Under the pieces are notes generated by a model. It had not been told where the DNA came from and made no database searches. It saw only the letters and a list, made by a program, of their open reading frames with translations. From an uncultured Blastocatellia bacterium (lineage in GTDB: Bacteria; Acidobacteriota; Blastocatellia; HR10), in assembly GCA_937934295.1 (NCBI GenBank), contig CALHAI010000012.1:1-51445 (forward strand): a stretch of DNA of 51,445 nucleotides, given 5' to 3'. Below, piece by piece: positions 1 to 8,951 of this stretch. The first letter of the stretch is position 1; each line of letters starts with the position of its first letter. A program made the position numbers and the translations under genes.

Positions 1-1247
1 TTCTCCTCAACGAAGCGGAAGATGTTCTCCAGCACGACGATGGCATCGTCAATGACGATCCCAACCATGAGTACAAGCGCCAGCATCGTCACGCTGTTGA
101 GCGTGAAGTCCAAGGCGCGCATCATGCCGAAGGTCGAGATGACCGAGGCCGGAATCGCCACGCCCGCGATCAGCGTCGAGCGCCAGCTCCGCATGAAGAG
201 GAGGACGACTAAACACGCCAGCAGGCTGCCGGCCAGCAGATGCCTGTTGATCTCATGAAGCGCCGCGGAGATGTAGCGCGATTGGTCTCGGATGATCTCC
301 ATCCGCACGTCGGGGGGCAATTGCGCCTGAAGACGCGCCAGTCGGGCTTTGACCCCCTCGATGACCGTGACCGTATTGGCGCCGGATTGGCGCCGGATTT
401 CAAGCGTCACCGTAGGGAGGCCGTTCAGTCGGGCGAACGAGCGTCGTTCTCTCGTCCCGTCTTCCGCCCAGCCAATGTCGCGCACGCGGATGGGCATCCC
501 GTTGATGGTCGCGACGACCAGCTCATCGAATTGCTTCGGATCCGTGATTCGTCCCATCGTGCGGAGCGCCTGCTCGCGCGGCCCGGCTGTCACGTTGCCT
601 CCCGGGATGTCAGCGTTCTGGCGCACGATGGCTTCGCGCACGGCCGTGATCGGAATCTGATAAGCCACCAGCCGATGGGCATCAATCCAGATGTTGATGG
701 CGCGCTCCAGGCCACCGACCACGCGCACTTCGCCGACGCCCTCGGAGCGCTCCAGTTGCCGCTTCACGATCTTGTCGGCTAGCTCCGTCAGCTCCCGCAA
801 GGGCCGATCAGCCGAGAGGGCGATCGTCATCACCGGCGAGAGATCGTTATTGAACTTGGAGATGATGGGCGGTTCGGCATCGCGCGGCAGATCCCGCAGC
901 ACTGTCGCCACGCGGTCGCGAACGTCCTGAGCGGCAGCGTCAATGTCGCGCTCCAGATTGAAGGTCACGATGACGATCGAGGTGCCGGGGCCGGAGATCG
1001 AACGCAGCTCATAGATCCCCTCGATCGTGTTGACAGCCTCCTCGATGCGCTGCGAGACTTGCGTCTCAACCTCTTCCGGCGAGGCCCCCGGCAGGACCGT
1101 GCGCACGCTCACCGTCGGCAGATCCACTGAGGGGAAGCGATCCACGCCCAGGCGAAAATAGCTCGCTGCACCGACGACGACCAAAGCGAGGATGATGTTC
1201 GTGGCGAAGATGGGGCGTCGAATGCAAATCTCCGCGAGTTTCTGCAT
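1..1247 (-). CDS. RND efflux permease (AcrB/MdtB-like), 3' part outside window
   Basis: This is the inner-membrane, proton-driven pump of a tripartite export system. About 415 codons are visible, from the start codon to the window edge. The start is the ATG at 1247, preceded by GAGGAGAAGG at good spacing. The N-terminus has the usual RND layout: a short amphipathic stretch (MQKLAEICIRRP), a first membrane helix, then the porter-domain opening with LGVDRFPSVDLPTVSV and PGASPEEVE. At the cut end, membrane helices include GIVIDDAIVVLENI, which carries the two adjacent acidic residues used for proton relay in TM4 of the family. It follows the adaptor gene by 36 bases, so the two are one transcription unit. 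Substrate cannot be told; the spacing and sequence fit the hydrophobe/amphiphile (HAE) branch rather than the metal branch, but only weakly. Confidence 0.93.
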   Translation of the reverse strand, partial: MQKLAEICIRRPIFATNIILALVVVGAASYFRLGVDRFPSVDLPTVSVRTVLPGASPEEVETQVSQRIEEAVNTIEGIYELRSISGPGTSIVIVTFNLERDIDAAAQDVRDRVATVLRDLPRDAEPPIISKFNNDLSPVMTIALSADRPLRELTELADKIVKRQLERSEGVGEVRVVGGLERAINIWIDAHRLVAYQIPITAVREAIVRQNADIPGGNVTAGPREQALRTMGRITDPKQFDELVVATINGMPIRVRDIGWAEDGTRERRSFARLNGLPTVTLEIRRQSGANTVTVIEGVKARLARLQAQLPPDVRMEIIRDQSRYISAALHEINRHLLAGSLLACLVVLLFMRSWRSTLIAGVAIPASVISTFGMMRALDFTLNSVTMLALVLMVGIVIDDAIVVLENIFRFVEE

Positions 1248-1283
1248 GAGTCCTTCTCCTCTGTTGCGGCGAGCGCCTTAGGC

Positions 1284-2495
1284 TCACTTGCGCGTGGGAC
1301 GGACCAATTGTCCCGGTTGGAGATTACCCGGGTCGAGGATGACCTCCTCTCCCCGTTCGAGCCCGGAGAGGATCTCCACCCATTCCCCCGTGCGGCGGCC
1401 GGTCGTCACCCGCTTCTCCACAGCCTTTCCCCCCTGCACGACGAAGACCTTCTCCAACCCGGCGAAACTCACGATCGCAGGTGGTGGCACAACAAGGGCC
1501 GGGCGTCCCTCCCCGGCGATGATCTCCACACGCGCGAACGCGCCCGGGCGAAGCCGCCCGTTGTTGCGCACTTCAGCCTCGACCACGAGCATGCGATTTT
1601 GCAGCGTGATCGTGGGGCTGAGGCGCACGATCCGACCGGTATAGATCGTCGGGTCGCCCTCGACCATCACGCGCACGCGCTGCCCGGGGCGCACCCGATG
1701 GACTTCGCGCTCCGGAACTTCGGCGCGCAGCCGCAATGGGTCCATCCGCACGATCGTCACCACAGGGGAGCCGACGGCGAGGAACTCGCCGACGCTTGTA
1801 TGCCGCTCCTGCACGATGCCATCAAACGGCGCATGAATGGCCGTATCCGCCAGTTGCTGCCGCGCGAGCATGAGCTCCGACCGCCGCTGAGTGAGAAGAG
1901 CCTGGCGATTGCGCACCTCTTCAAGGGCGTCCTGATAGCGGCTGAGCGCGACTTTGTACGCGGCTTCGTCGGTATCGAAACGCGAGCGCGGGATGATGCC
2001 TTCTTCAAGCAGCCGAACCGAGCGTTCGTAATGGGCACGCGCTTCCTCTAAAACAGCACGCGCCTGGCGGACCGGTGAGGTCTGCTCGGGATCCAGGCGA
2101 TCCTCCGTCCCCTCCGGCGGCAATCCCAGACGAGCGCGCGCTTGCGCCAGCGCCGCTTCGGCCTGCTCCACGCGCAATTCATAGTCGCGAGGCTCGATCT
2201 GTGCGATCAACTGCCCTTGGCGCACGACGCTGCCGAAATCCACCGTGATCGTTTGCAGTCGCCCGGGGACTTTCACCTTTAGCATCGCCTGATCGTAGGC
2301 GGCCAATGTCCCCACGACCGTTATCATGTCTTCAAGAGGTCGGGCAACGACGCGCGCCGTCTGCACCCGCTTCGGCGAAACCGCATCTCCTCCATTCGGA
2401 TTTTGCGCGCTCGAGGCCGGGGATTGGCCCCGACATCCGCCCAAGAGAAAGAGGGTTCCCATGGAGAAAGCAATGACGATGAGGGGCGTCCTCAT
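1284..2495 (-). CDS. RND efflux periplasmic adaptor (membrane fusion protein), lipoprotein
   Basis: This HlyD/AcrA-type adaptor bridges the RND pump and an outer-membrane channel. The start at 2495 gives MRTPLIVIAFSMG and a lipobox LLGGC, so the mature protein should be lipid-anchored; GGAAGG lies about 10 bases upstream. An in-frame ATG at 2543 would add 16 residues before the signal peptide and is less likely. From the N-terminus come a biotinyl-lipoyl-like half (TVVGTLAAYDQAMLKVKVPGR), a long alpha-helical hairpin rich in Glu, Ala and Arg, the returning lipoyl half (IHAPFDGIVQERHTSVGEF), then beta-barrel and membrane-proximal domains ending in ILDPGNLQPGQ. At 403 residues it has normal family length. 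It is transcribed leftward with the pump gene. No outer-membrane channel gene is in view. Confidence 0.92.
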   Translation of the reverse strand: MRTPLIVIAFSMGTLFLLGGCRGQSPASSAQNPNGGDAVSPKRVQTARVVARPLEDMITVVGTLAAYDQAMLKVKVPGRLQTITVDFGSVVRQGQLIAQIEPRDYELRVEQAEAALAQARARLGLPPEGTEDRLDPEQTSPVRQARAVLEEARAHYERSVRLLEEGIIPRSRFDTDEAAYKVALSRYQDALEEVRNRQALLTQRRSELMLARQQLADTAIHAPFDGIVQERHTSVGEFLAVGSPVVTIVRMDPLRLRAEVPEREVHRVRPGQRVRVMVEGDPTIYTGRIVRLSPTITLQNRMLVVEAEVRNNGRLRPGAFARVEIIAGEGRPALVVPPPAIVSFAGLEKVFVVQGGKAVEKRVTTGRRTGEWVEILSGLERGEEVILDPGNLQPGQLVRPTRK

Positions 2496-2573
2496 CTCCC
2501 GGAGACCTTCCGGTGAAAATCTCGATCGGCTCTCCCTCATCACTCCCCTCGCGCCCCCTTGTGTTGTCCTTCA

Positions 2574-2602
2574 ATCGTATAGGTACGCTCTAGCTTGTGC
2601 AA
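2574..2602 (-). promoter_or_regulatory. Predicted promoter of the RND efflux operon with overlapping inverted repeat
   Basis: On the minus strand, TTGCAC (2597-2602) and TACGAT (2574-2579) are separated by 17 bases, a good sigma-70 arrangement about 80 bases upstream of the adaptor start. An inverted repeat GCTTG-TG-CAAGC (2593-2604) sits over the -35 box, where a repressor could bind. Confidence 0.45.
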
Positions 2603-2854
2603 GCGTTACGTTCCGAAGCGCATGGTCTGATGAATGTGCGCGTACCGGTTGCGCGCCTTGGCGGCCGAATTCTCTGGGCTATCCCGGTGCTCTTCCAAGG
2701 CCTTGACTTCATGGGGTCTTGACACCCACTGCTAAGATGTGCTAAAAGAAAGCCGACCTCAAACTGAGGAGGTAAGGTAAAGATGGCGAATTACAGGGGG
2801 GGTCACCCACAATCCCTTCGCATGGGCTGCCCAAACCAAATTAAGGAGGGGTCT
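2603..2854. other. Divergent intergenic region between efflux operon and TonB receptor
   Basis: About 310 bases (2544-2854) separate the two start codons. I see the leftward efflux promoter, a TTGACA (2719-2724) that could pair with TAAAAG (2743-2748) for the rightward receptor gene, and the receptor's ribosome binding site at 2843-2850. No convincing small gene or structured RNA is evident. Confidence 0.4.
2719..2748 (+). promoter_or_regulatory. Possible promoter of TonB receptor gene 1
   Basis: TTGACA at 2719-2724 matches the -35 consensus exactly. The best downstream partner is TAAAAG (2743-2748) after 18 bases. A TAAGAT at 2733 is better as a hexamer but is only 8 bases away. The -35 is therefore convincing and the -10 is not. 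Confidence 0.35.
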
Positions 2855-5800
2855 ATGAACCGATATCGGAGATATCTTGTATGGGGCGTGGTTTTGTTCC
2901 TCGCGGTGGTACTGATGGGGCCAGCCACTGTACGCAGCGGCATGGCGCAAACGGCGGCGACGGCGACGATCTCTGGGATGGTGGCTGATCCGACGGGCGC
3001 TGTCGTGCCCGGAGCTTCGGTCGAGCTGCTCGATATGACCACTAATCAGGTGCGTAAGCAGACGACCAATGAAGCCGGGCAATATCTCTTCACCTCGGTC
3101 TTGCCCGGCGTGTACAAGATCACGGTCACGGCCCAAGGCTTCCGCCAAGCCGTCATCCCTTCGCTCAAGGTGGACGTGGCGAAGTCGTATCAGGTGAACG
3201 TCACGCTGGAAGTCGGTGAGATCGCGGAGGTCGTTGAAGTGACGGCGGCTGGCGTGGAGCTGCAGACGTTGGATTCAACGGTGGGGACCGTCATCGGCGG
3301 CGAACAGCTTCTGCGATTGCCGACCCTCACTCGGAGCGCGGGAGCCCTCTTGACCCTCCAACCTCTGGTGCAACCGAGCCGAGGCGTCGGCGTGCTCGGC
3401 GGTGGGCAGATGGCCGGCGCTCGGAGTGATCAGAACACGTTCCTGATAGATGGGGTTGATGCGACGGATGTGACGGCCGGAACGGGCACCTATTATAGTG
3501 ACGCGATCGACTGGGTCGGGCCGACACCGGCGATCCCGATTCCGGCCGAGAGCATTGAGGAGTTCCGCGTCGGGAGCACGAATCCGAATGCGACGTTCAG
3601 CCGTTCCTCCGGCGGCCAGGTGAGCTTCGTCACCAAGCGCGGGACGAACACGTTTCGCGGATCGCTCTACTGGTACCACCAGAACGATAATCTCAATGCC
3701 AATCGTTGGGAATTCAATCGCTTGGGCATCCGGAGGCCGGAGTTGAAAGATCACCGCTTCGGATTCACGACCGGTGGGCCGATTCGGAGGGACAAGACGT
3801 TCTTCTTCACCCATTATGAAGGGCGGCGTTTCCCCAAGACCGCAAGCATCTTGCGACTCGTCCCCACGGCTACGCTCAAGCAAGGCATTCTGCGCTTCCC
3901 TGATGCCGAAGGTAACATCGTGAGCTACAATATCAAGGACTTTGATCCACGCGGTATCGGCATGAGCCCCGTCATCCGGGAGTTCTGGAGCCGCTTCCCC
4001 GAAGGGAATGATCCGAGCGCCGGGGATGGGCTGAACACCATCGGATTTCGAGCGCCGGCCGATGCGTCTTTGAACATGGATTTCGCGCTTCTTCGCCTTG
4101 ACCATCACTTCAGCAGTAACTGGCGCTTCGATGGGACGTATCGCTACTCCTCGCATAGCGTTCGGGACACAACTCAAATTGACATCGCGGGATTCGTGCG
4201 GGGCAATCCTCGCGGACAGGCCGTCTCCGTCGCTTCTGTTCCTGTCGAACCGCGGCTTGTGACGGCTCGGCTCACCGGACAGATTCGCCCCACGCTGATC
4301 AACGAGTTCATCTTCGGGTATCAGCGAAACTGGTATGCCCTGAAGCGCGTACGGGCTTTCCCACAGGTCCCCGGAACGACGGGAGCGCTCATGATTGCCC
4401 TGGACATTCTGGATCAGGGAGTGGACGTGGATACACAACGGGCCCGCAGCCGGTACTGGCGCGATCATCTCTTTCAGTTCACCGATAACCTGAGTTGGGT
4501 GACGGGGAAGCACAGCTTCCAGTTCGGAGGATCGTGGCGGCTCCTCAATGTCGTCCATGAGCGAGACGACAAAGTCATCGGCTCGCTCACATCGCTCGTC
4601 TACGAGCTGAATGCCCGAACGAGTGTGGGCATCCCGGCAAGTAGCCGCCCACCGACCTGCGGCGGCACTGTGACGCGTAATTGTTTGCGTTCGGGTGATG
4701 TCGGCCGTTGGAACGACCTGCTGGCCGGGGCTCTCGGCATCGTGGATAAGGCGGGCGTCATGGTGACGCGCGACATCAATCTGAATCAATTCCCCTTGGG
4801 GACTCCGTTGCTGGCAACCGTCACGACTCATGCCTTGGAGTTTTATGCGAATGACACGTGGCGAGTTCGACCTTCGCTCACGCTCTCGCTGGGGATCACC
4901 TATTCGCTGCAAATCCCACCAGTGGAGAAGGATGGGTTGCAGACGATGATGATTGACGTCGCGACCGGGAAGGCCATCGTTGGCCGAGAGTACATCGAGC
5001 GGCGGCGAGCGGCCGCTCAACGCGGAGAAGTCTGGGATGTGACGCTCGGGTGGATGCCGATCGGGCGCTTGGGCTCCAAATATATCTACGACATTGACTG
5101 GAACAACATCGGACCTCGCCTTGCCGCGGCTTGGAATCCCTCTTTCAAGCAGGGGCTTCTTGGAAAGCTCTTCGGCGATCGGAAGACGGCCATTCGGGGC
5201 GGGTATTCCCTCACGTATGATCGCATCAACGGCGTCCCCCTGGTCATGATCAACATGCTGGGCGGCGTTGGCTTGGCGCAGACGATCACGTGCATCGGTC
5301 CTCGGGTGGATGGGAGCTGCCCCGGGACGAGCGACATCACCAACGCTTTCCGAATCGGCGTTGATGGAGCGACAGTACCGTTGCCATTCCCAACGCAACT
5401 GGCATGGCCGGTGATTCCGAATCCTCCCTTCGGTGAGACGATGGTCTCGGCTGTGGATCCAAAACTCGTTCCCGGAAAATCGCACGGTATTGATTTGACG
5501 CTGCAGCGCGAACTGCCCGGCCAGCTGCTCATCGAAGTCGGGTACGTGGGCCGCTTGGCGCGCGATCTCCAGAACTACATCAACATCAATTCGGTCCCAT
5601 ACTTCATGAAGGATCCGGCGTCGGGGCAAACGTTCGCTCAAGCCTTCGATGCCATCGCCCAGCAGTTGCGAGCCGGAGTGAGACCGGGCGACGTGACGCC
5701 GCAGCCGTGGTTCGAGAACCAAATAGGACCGGGTGGGACTGTCCGGGCGGCTACGGCGCGCACAGTGGCCTTCCAACAGGGGCGGTTGAACGATCTCTTC

Positions 5801-6682
5801 ACCTGGATCAATCTCAATCGTCCGAGAGGGCCGATCACGAACATTCAAGCGCTCATGCACCGACAGCGAATGAGCGGAACGCTCTCCAACTATCATGCCG
5901 GCTTCATCAGCTTGACCAAGCGCCTCTCCCATGGCTTGACGTTCACGCTGAACTACACGCTCTCGCAGAGTCTGGATCAGTTCGGGCTGAATCAGGAACA
6001 GAGCTCGGTTCTCTCGAGCGCCTTCGACTTCAATATTGACTATGGACCTTCTTTGTGGGATCGGCGGCACGTCCTCAACGCGTATTGGTACTACGACTTG
6101 CCATTTGGTCGAGGCCGCTTCTCCGCGGGGACGGCCCTGGACAAGCTGATCGGAGGGTGGTACATGTCCGGCATTTTCACGGCAAACAGCGGCTTGCCGT
6201 TGACGGTGGGACAACACCCTCAAGTTTGGGGAGCAAGCCCGAACAATCTCTCCATCACAGCGGGAGCGATTCCGATCCGCAAGCCGGACTTTGGGAACTC
6301 CGTGAATCGGGGAGTGACGGGCTCAGGCGGCGTGGGCACGACCGGGGATCCGGCTCGTCGGGGTTCGGGACTCAACCTCTTCGCCAATCCCGAGGCCGTC
6401 TTCAAGAGCTTCCGTCATATCCTGATCAGTCAGGATACTCGCCATGGACGCGGCGTGCTGCGCGGCTTGCCCAGGTGGAATGTGGATCTCTCGATCGGGA
6501 AGAAGACGACCGTTACGGAGAGCCTGAGGATGGTCTTCGCCCTCGACCTCATCAATGCGTTCAATCACGTGGAGTTCAATGATCCGAGCTTGAGCCTGTT
6601 GAATCCAGCGGCTTTCGGCGTGCTCAGCTCGCAATTTGCTGGACCGCGGGCGCTGCAGTTCGGCCTCCGGATCGAATTCTGA
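2855..6682 (+). CDS. TonB-dependent receptor, Oar-like, with N-terminal carboxypeptidase-regulatory domain (receptor 1)
   Basis: This is a large outer-membrane receptor for energy-dependent uptake. The start is the ATG at 2855, preceded by AAGGAGG five bases away; an in-frame ATG at 2783 would add 24 residues with no signal character. The 1275-residue product has a signal peptide (residues about 5-33). A carboxypeptidase-regulatory-like beta domain follows (ISGMVADPTGAVVPGASVEL to about residue 110), then a plug domain with FLIDGVDATD, and a long beta-barrel ending in an aromatic-terminated strand (LQFGLRIEF). This layout is typical of the Oar-like receptors expanded in Acidobacteriota. No SusD-like partner lies beside it. 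Two exported hydrolases follow on the same strand, which suggests uptake of small organic or peptide fragments; the ligand is unknown. Confidence 0.93.
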   Translation: MNRYRRYLVWGVVLFLAVVLMGPATVRSGMAQTAATATISGMVADPTGAVVPGASVELLDMTTNQVRKQTTNEAGQYLFTSVLPGVYKITVTAQGFRQAVIPSLKVDVAKSYQVNVTLEVGEIAEVVEVTAAGVELQTLDSTVGTVIGGEQLLRLPTLTRSAGALLTLQPLVQPSRGVGVLGGGQMAGARSDQNTFLIDGVDATDVTAGTGTYYSDAIDWVGPTPAIPIPAESIEEFRVGSTNPNATFSRSSGGQVSFVTKRGTNTFRGSLYWYHQNDNLNANRWEFNRLGIRRPELKDHRFGFTTGGPIRRDKTFFFTHYEGRRFPKTASILRLVPTATLKQGILRFPDAEGNIVSYNIKDFDPRGIGMSPVIREFWSRFPEGNDPSAGDGLNTIGFRAPADASLNMDFALLRLDHHFSSNWRFDGTYRYSSHSVRDTTQIDIAGFVRGNPRGQAVSVASVPVEPRLVTARLTGQIRPTLINEFIFGYQRNWYALKRVRAFPQVPGTTGALMIALDILDQGVDVDTQRARSRYWRDHLFQFTDNLSWVTGKHSFQFGGSWRLLNVVHERDDKVIGSLTSLVYELNARTSVGIPASSRPPTCGGTVTRNCLRSGDVGRWNDLLAGALGIVDKAGVMVTRDINLNQFPLGTPLLATVTTHALEFYANDTWRVRPSLTLSLGITYSLQIPPVEKDGLQTMMIDVATGKAIVGREYIERRRAAAQRGEVWDVTLGWMPIGRLGSKYIYDIDWNNIGPRLAAAWNPSFKQGLLGKLFGDRKTAIRGGYSLTYDRINGVPLVMINMLGGVGLAQTITCIGPRVDGSCPGTSDITNAFRIGVDGATVPLPFPTQLAWPVIPNPPFGETMVSAVDPKLVPGKSHGIDLTLQRELPGQLLIEVGYVGRLARDLQNYININSVPYFMKDPASGQTFAQAFDAIAQQLRAGVRPGDVTPQPWFENQIGPGGTVRAATARTVAFQQGRLNDLFTWINLNRPRGPITNIQALMHRQRMSGTLSNYHAGFISLTKRLSHGLTFTLNYTLSQSLDQFGLNQEQSSVLSSAFDFNIDYGPSLWDRRHVLNAYWYYDLPFGRGRFSAGTALDKLIGGWYMSGIFTANSGLPLTVGQHPQVWGASPNNLSITAGAIPIRKPDFGNSVNRGVTGSGGVGTTGDPARRGSGLNLFANPEAVFKSFRHILISQDTRHGRGVLRGLPRWNVDLSIGKKTTVTESLRMVFALDLINAFNHVEFNDPSLSLLNPAAFGVLSSQFAGPRALQFGLRIEF

Positions 6683-6694
6683 CGCGACGTGTGC

Positions 6695-6741
6695 GCAGAT
6701 GGCGCGGAGCTGAGAATCGGGAGGCGCTCCGCGCCATCTGC
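6695..6741 (+). terminator. Perfect 16-bp hairpin after TonB receptor gene 1
   Basis: GCAGATGGCGCGGAGC (6695-6710) and its exact reverse complement (6726-6741) flank a 15-base loop, starting 13 bases after the receptor stop codon. There is no U-tract; TTCGCTG follows. It could act as a Rho-independent-like terminator, as an mRNA-stabilising 3' stem, or from either strand. Confidence 0.6.
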
Positions 6742-7037
6742 TTCGCTGTAGCGTCTCTGTGTGACCTTTGGCTTTCGCCGGCAAGCGACTTCGACCTTGA
6801 ACCTTTCTTGTTTTGTCCCCCTTTGGGCGTTTGTGTCAGGGGCATCGCTTCACCTCCTCCGAGCCCGCCGCTTTCCGCTTAAGGGGTGAGAGCACAACCG
6901 GCACGAAGAAAGCGCGAGGATTGGTTCGGGCGTGCCTTTGCGCTTATAATGCTCATACCGTTCGCGCGAATTTGAGAGCGCGGTCCTGTGACGCCGTGAT
7001 CGTCATGCGAGGGGTGGGAGATCGGGAGGACGGGCGT
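6742..7037. other. Intergenic region between receptor 1 and serine hydrolase
   Basis: The gap from 6683 to 7037 holds the 16-bp hairpin at its left end and a promoter-like pair at 6921-6950. A long open frame continues upstream of the chosen hydrolase start, but its translation has no recognisable character and its ATGs lack ribosome binding sites. I see no RNA gene. Confidence 0.4.
6921..6950 (+). promoter_or_regulatory. Predicted promoter of exported serine hydrolase gene
   Basis: A consensus TATAAT at 6945-6950 is preceded by TTGGTT (6921-6926) after 18 bases. It gives a leader of about 80 bases to the ATG at 7038. Confidence 0.5.
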
Positions 7038-8816
7038 ATGAGGGGCACAAGGGGAGGACGAAGCGTTCTTCGAAAAAGAGGCATAGGGATCGCGGTGATG
7101 ATCGCAATGGGGGGACTTCTCGGGGGATGGCTCGATGGGCCTTCCCGTGCGGAGGGCGAAGAAGGTCTGTTGATCTCGCCCAGCACTTCCGTTCAGGCCT
7201 CAGCGGATGCGCAGGCACTTCAGGCGCGCGTGGATCAACTCTTCGCCGCATGGGATCGGTCGGATTCGCCCGGATGCGCTCTGGGGATCATTCAAGAGGG
7301 GCGACTCATCTCCGCGCGCGGCTATGGCATGGCCAATCTCGAACACGCGATCCCGATCACGCCGCAGACGGTCTTCGACATCGGCTCGACTTCGAAGCAG
7401 TTCACGGCGGCCAGTATCTTATTGCTGGAGCAACAAGGGAGGCTCTCACTCGATGACGATATCCGACGGTTCGTGCCGGAGATCCCCGATTATGGACGTC
7501 CCATCACCATTCGCCATCTGCTTCATCACACGAGCGGACTGCGGGACTATCTCACGCTCATGGCCTTGAGCGGCACTCATTTCGATGGCGTCACGACAGA
7601 AGAAGAGGCTCTTCGATTGATCGCGCGGCAAAAGGGGCTCAACTTCGCTCCCGGGGAGGAGTATCTTTACAGCAACTCCGGCTACTTCTTGCTCTCGATC
7701 ATCGTCAAGCGCGCGAGCGGCAAATCGCTTCGCGAGTTCGCCGAGGAGCACATCTTCCGCCCGCTCGGGATGAGAAGCACGCACTTTCATGACGATCACA
7801 CGCGGATCGTTCCCCGGCGCGCCAGCGGTTATGCTCTGGCACCGGGCGGGGGATTTCGCATCCACATGTCTCAGTTCGAGCAGACGGGGGATGGAGCGCT
7901 GATGACGACCGTTGAGGACCTCGCGCGTTGGGATGCGAATTTCTATGAGCCGAAGGTTGGCGGGCCGGAATTGATCCGGCGTCTGCTGACGCCCGGTCAG
8001 CTCGCAAATGGCGAGACGTTGCGCTATGCGATGGGATTGATCCTCGAGACATATCGCGGCTTGACGATGATCCATCACGGAGGCTCTTGGGCGGGATACC
8101 GTGCCGAATTCCTCCGATTCCCCGAGAAGCGCTTCTCGGTGATTTGCTTGTGCAACCTGAGCGCGATCAATCCCACGGTGCTCGCGCGCCGGATCGCGGA
8201 TCTCTATTTGGCATCGGTCTTTCCCGAACCCACGCCTTTGGCCGTGCGCGCGGATCTCCCCGAGCGAGAGCTTGCGGCTCGAGTGGGGATCTATCGGAAT
8301 CTGAAGACGGGCGCCATCGTACGCCTCCTCCAACGTGGTTCGATGTTCTCTCTGGAGGCCTTCGGTTCGAATCTGGAATTGAGGCCGATCGCGAAGGGTC
8401 GCTTTCAGCTTGTGGGGGTGCCGTTCTCGGCGGAACTGATTTTCGAGGAAGCGCGCGGGGGCGAGGCGTCACCGATGAGATTTCGCCTGTTCCGACTGAA
8501 CCGACCGGCTGACGTCTACGAGAAAGTGTCTCCGGGGGCGCTCCCGCCCGAACGGCTTCTGGAGTACACGGGGACGTATGAGAGCGAGGAGCTGGAGGCC
8601 GTCTACATGATCGTGCGCGAGGGCGAGGGCTTGGTCGTGCGCGCGCGGGGGCTTCCCGCTTCTCCGCTGCAGTACCTTCGCGGGGATGATTTTCTGCATC
8701 CCCTCGGCATGCATTACCAATTCCGTCGGGATGCCCACGGGCGTATCACGGGCTTCGTCCTCAATGCCGGCCGCGCTCGCGGCCTGTGGTTCGCGCGTCG
8801 CTCGTCCGGCTCATGA
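7038..8816 (+). CDS. Exported serine hydrolase, beta-lactamase/class C penicillin-binding-protein family
   Basis: This serine hydrolase of the beta-lactamase-like superfamily (Pfam Beta-lactamase) probably acts on peptide, ester or lactam bonds outside the cytoplasm. The ATG at 7038 follows GGGAGGA by seven bases. Residues 10-38 form a basic-then-hydrophobic signal sequence. In the 592-residue product the family motifs are all present: SxxK as S117-T-S-K120, YSN at 211-213, and HGG at 347-349 (HHGGSWAGY). After about residue 400 a C-terminal beta-rich region resembles the DUF3471-like extensions common in this family. It lies between a TonB receptor and an exported amidohydrolase on the same strand, each with its own ribosome binding site. 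It is more likely a D-aminopeptidase or esterase-type enzyme than an antibiotic resistance enzyme, but the sequence cannot decide. Confidence 0.9.
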   Translation: MRGTRGGRSVLRKRGIGIAVMIAMGGLLGGWLDGPSRAEGEEGLLISPSTSVQASADAQALQARVDQLFAAWDRSDSPGCALGIIQEGRLISARGYGMANLEHAIPITPQTVFDIGSTSKQFTAASILLLEQQGRLSLDDDIRRFVPEIPDYGRPITIRHLLHHTSGLRDYLTLMALSGTHFDGVTTEEEALRLIARQKGLNFAPGEEYLYSNSGYFLLSIIVKRASGKSLREFAEEHIFRPLGMRSTHFHDDHTRIVPRRASGYALAPGGGFRIHMSQFEQTGDGALMTTVEDLARWDANFYEPKVGGPELIRRLLTPGQLANGETLRYAMGLILETYRGLTMIHHGGSWAGYRAEFLRFPEKRFSVICLCNLSAINPTVLARRIADLYLASVFPEPTPLAVRADLPERELAARVGIYRNLKTGAIVRLLQRGSMFSLEAFGSNLELRPIAKGRFQLVGVPFSAELIFEEARGGEASPMRFRLFRLNRPADVYEKVSPGALPPERLLEYTGTYESEELEAVYMIVREGEGLVVRARGLPASPLQYLRGDDFLHPLGMHYQFRRDAHGRITGFVLNAGRARGLWFARRSSGS

Positions 8817-8911
8817 GGCGCGCTCACGTGGCGCGGGGACGGCATTTCGGTGATCGTCGGGGGCTGCTCGAACATCTCGCGGAGCAGATTCCCGCCGGGA
8901 GGGAGTCATGT

Positions 8912-8917
8912 TATGAT
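8912..8917 (+). promoter_or_regulatory. Possible -10 element upstream of amidohydrolase
   Basis: TATGAT at 8912-8917 lies 34 bases before the start codon. The sequence 17 bases upstream (TTCCCG, 8889-8894) is a weak -35, so this promoter is tentative. Confidence 0.25.
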
Positions 8918-8951
8918 CCTTGCGCTGTACATTCGCAGGGGGAGGAGAACG

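Noticed and set aside
3275..6223. Long open frame (982 codons) on the strand opposite receptor 1
   Set aside because: It is an antisense shadow of a GC-rich gene; its translation is rich in Arg, Pro and His with no domain character, while the plus frame is a clear receptor.
8360..8385. Another GGTTCGAATC T-loop-like string
   Set aside because: It is within the serine hydrolase coding sequence and does not form a cloverleaf.
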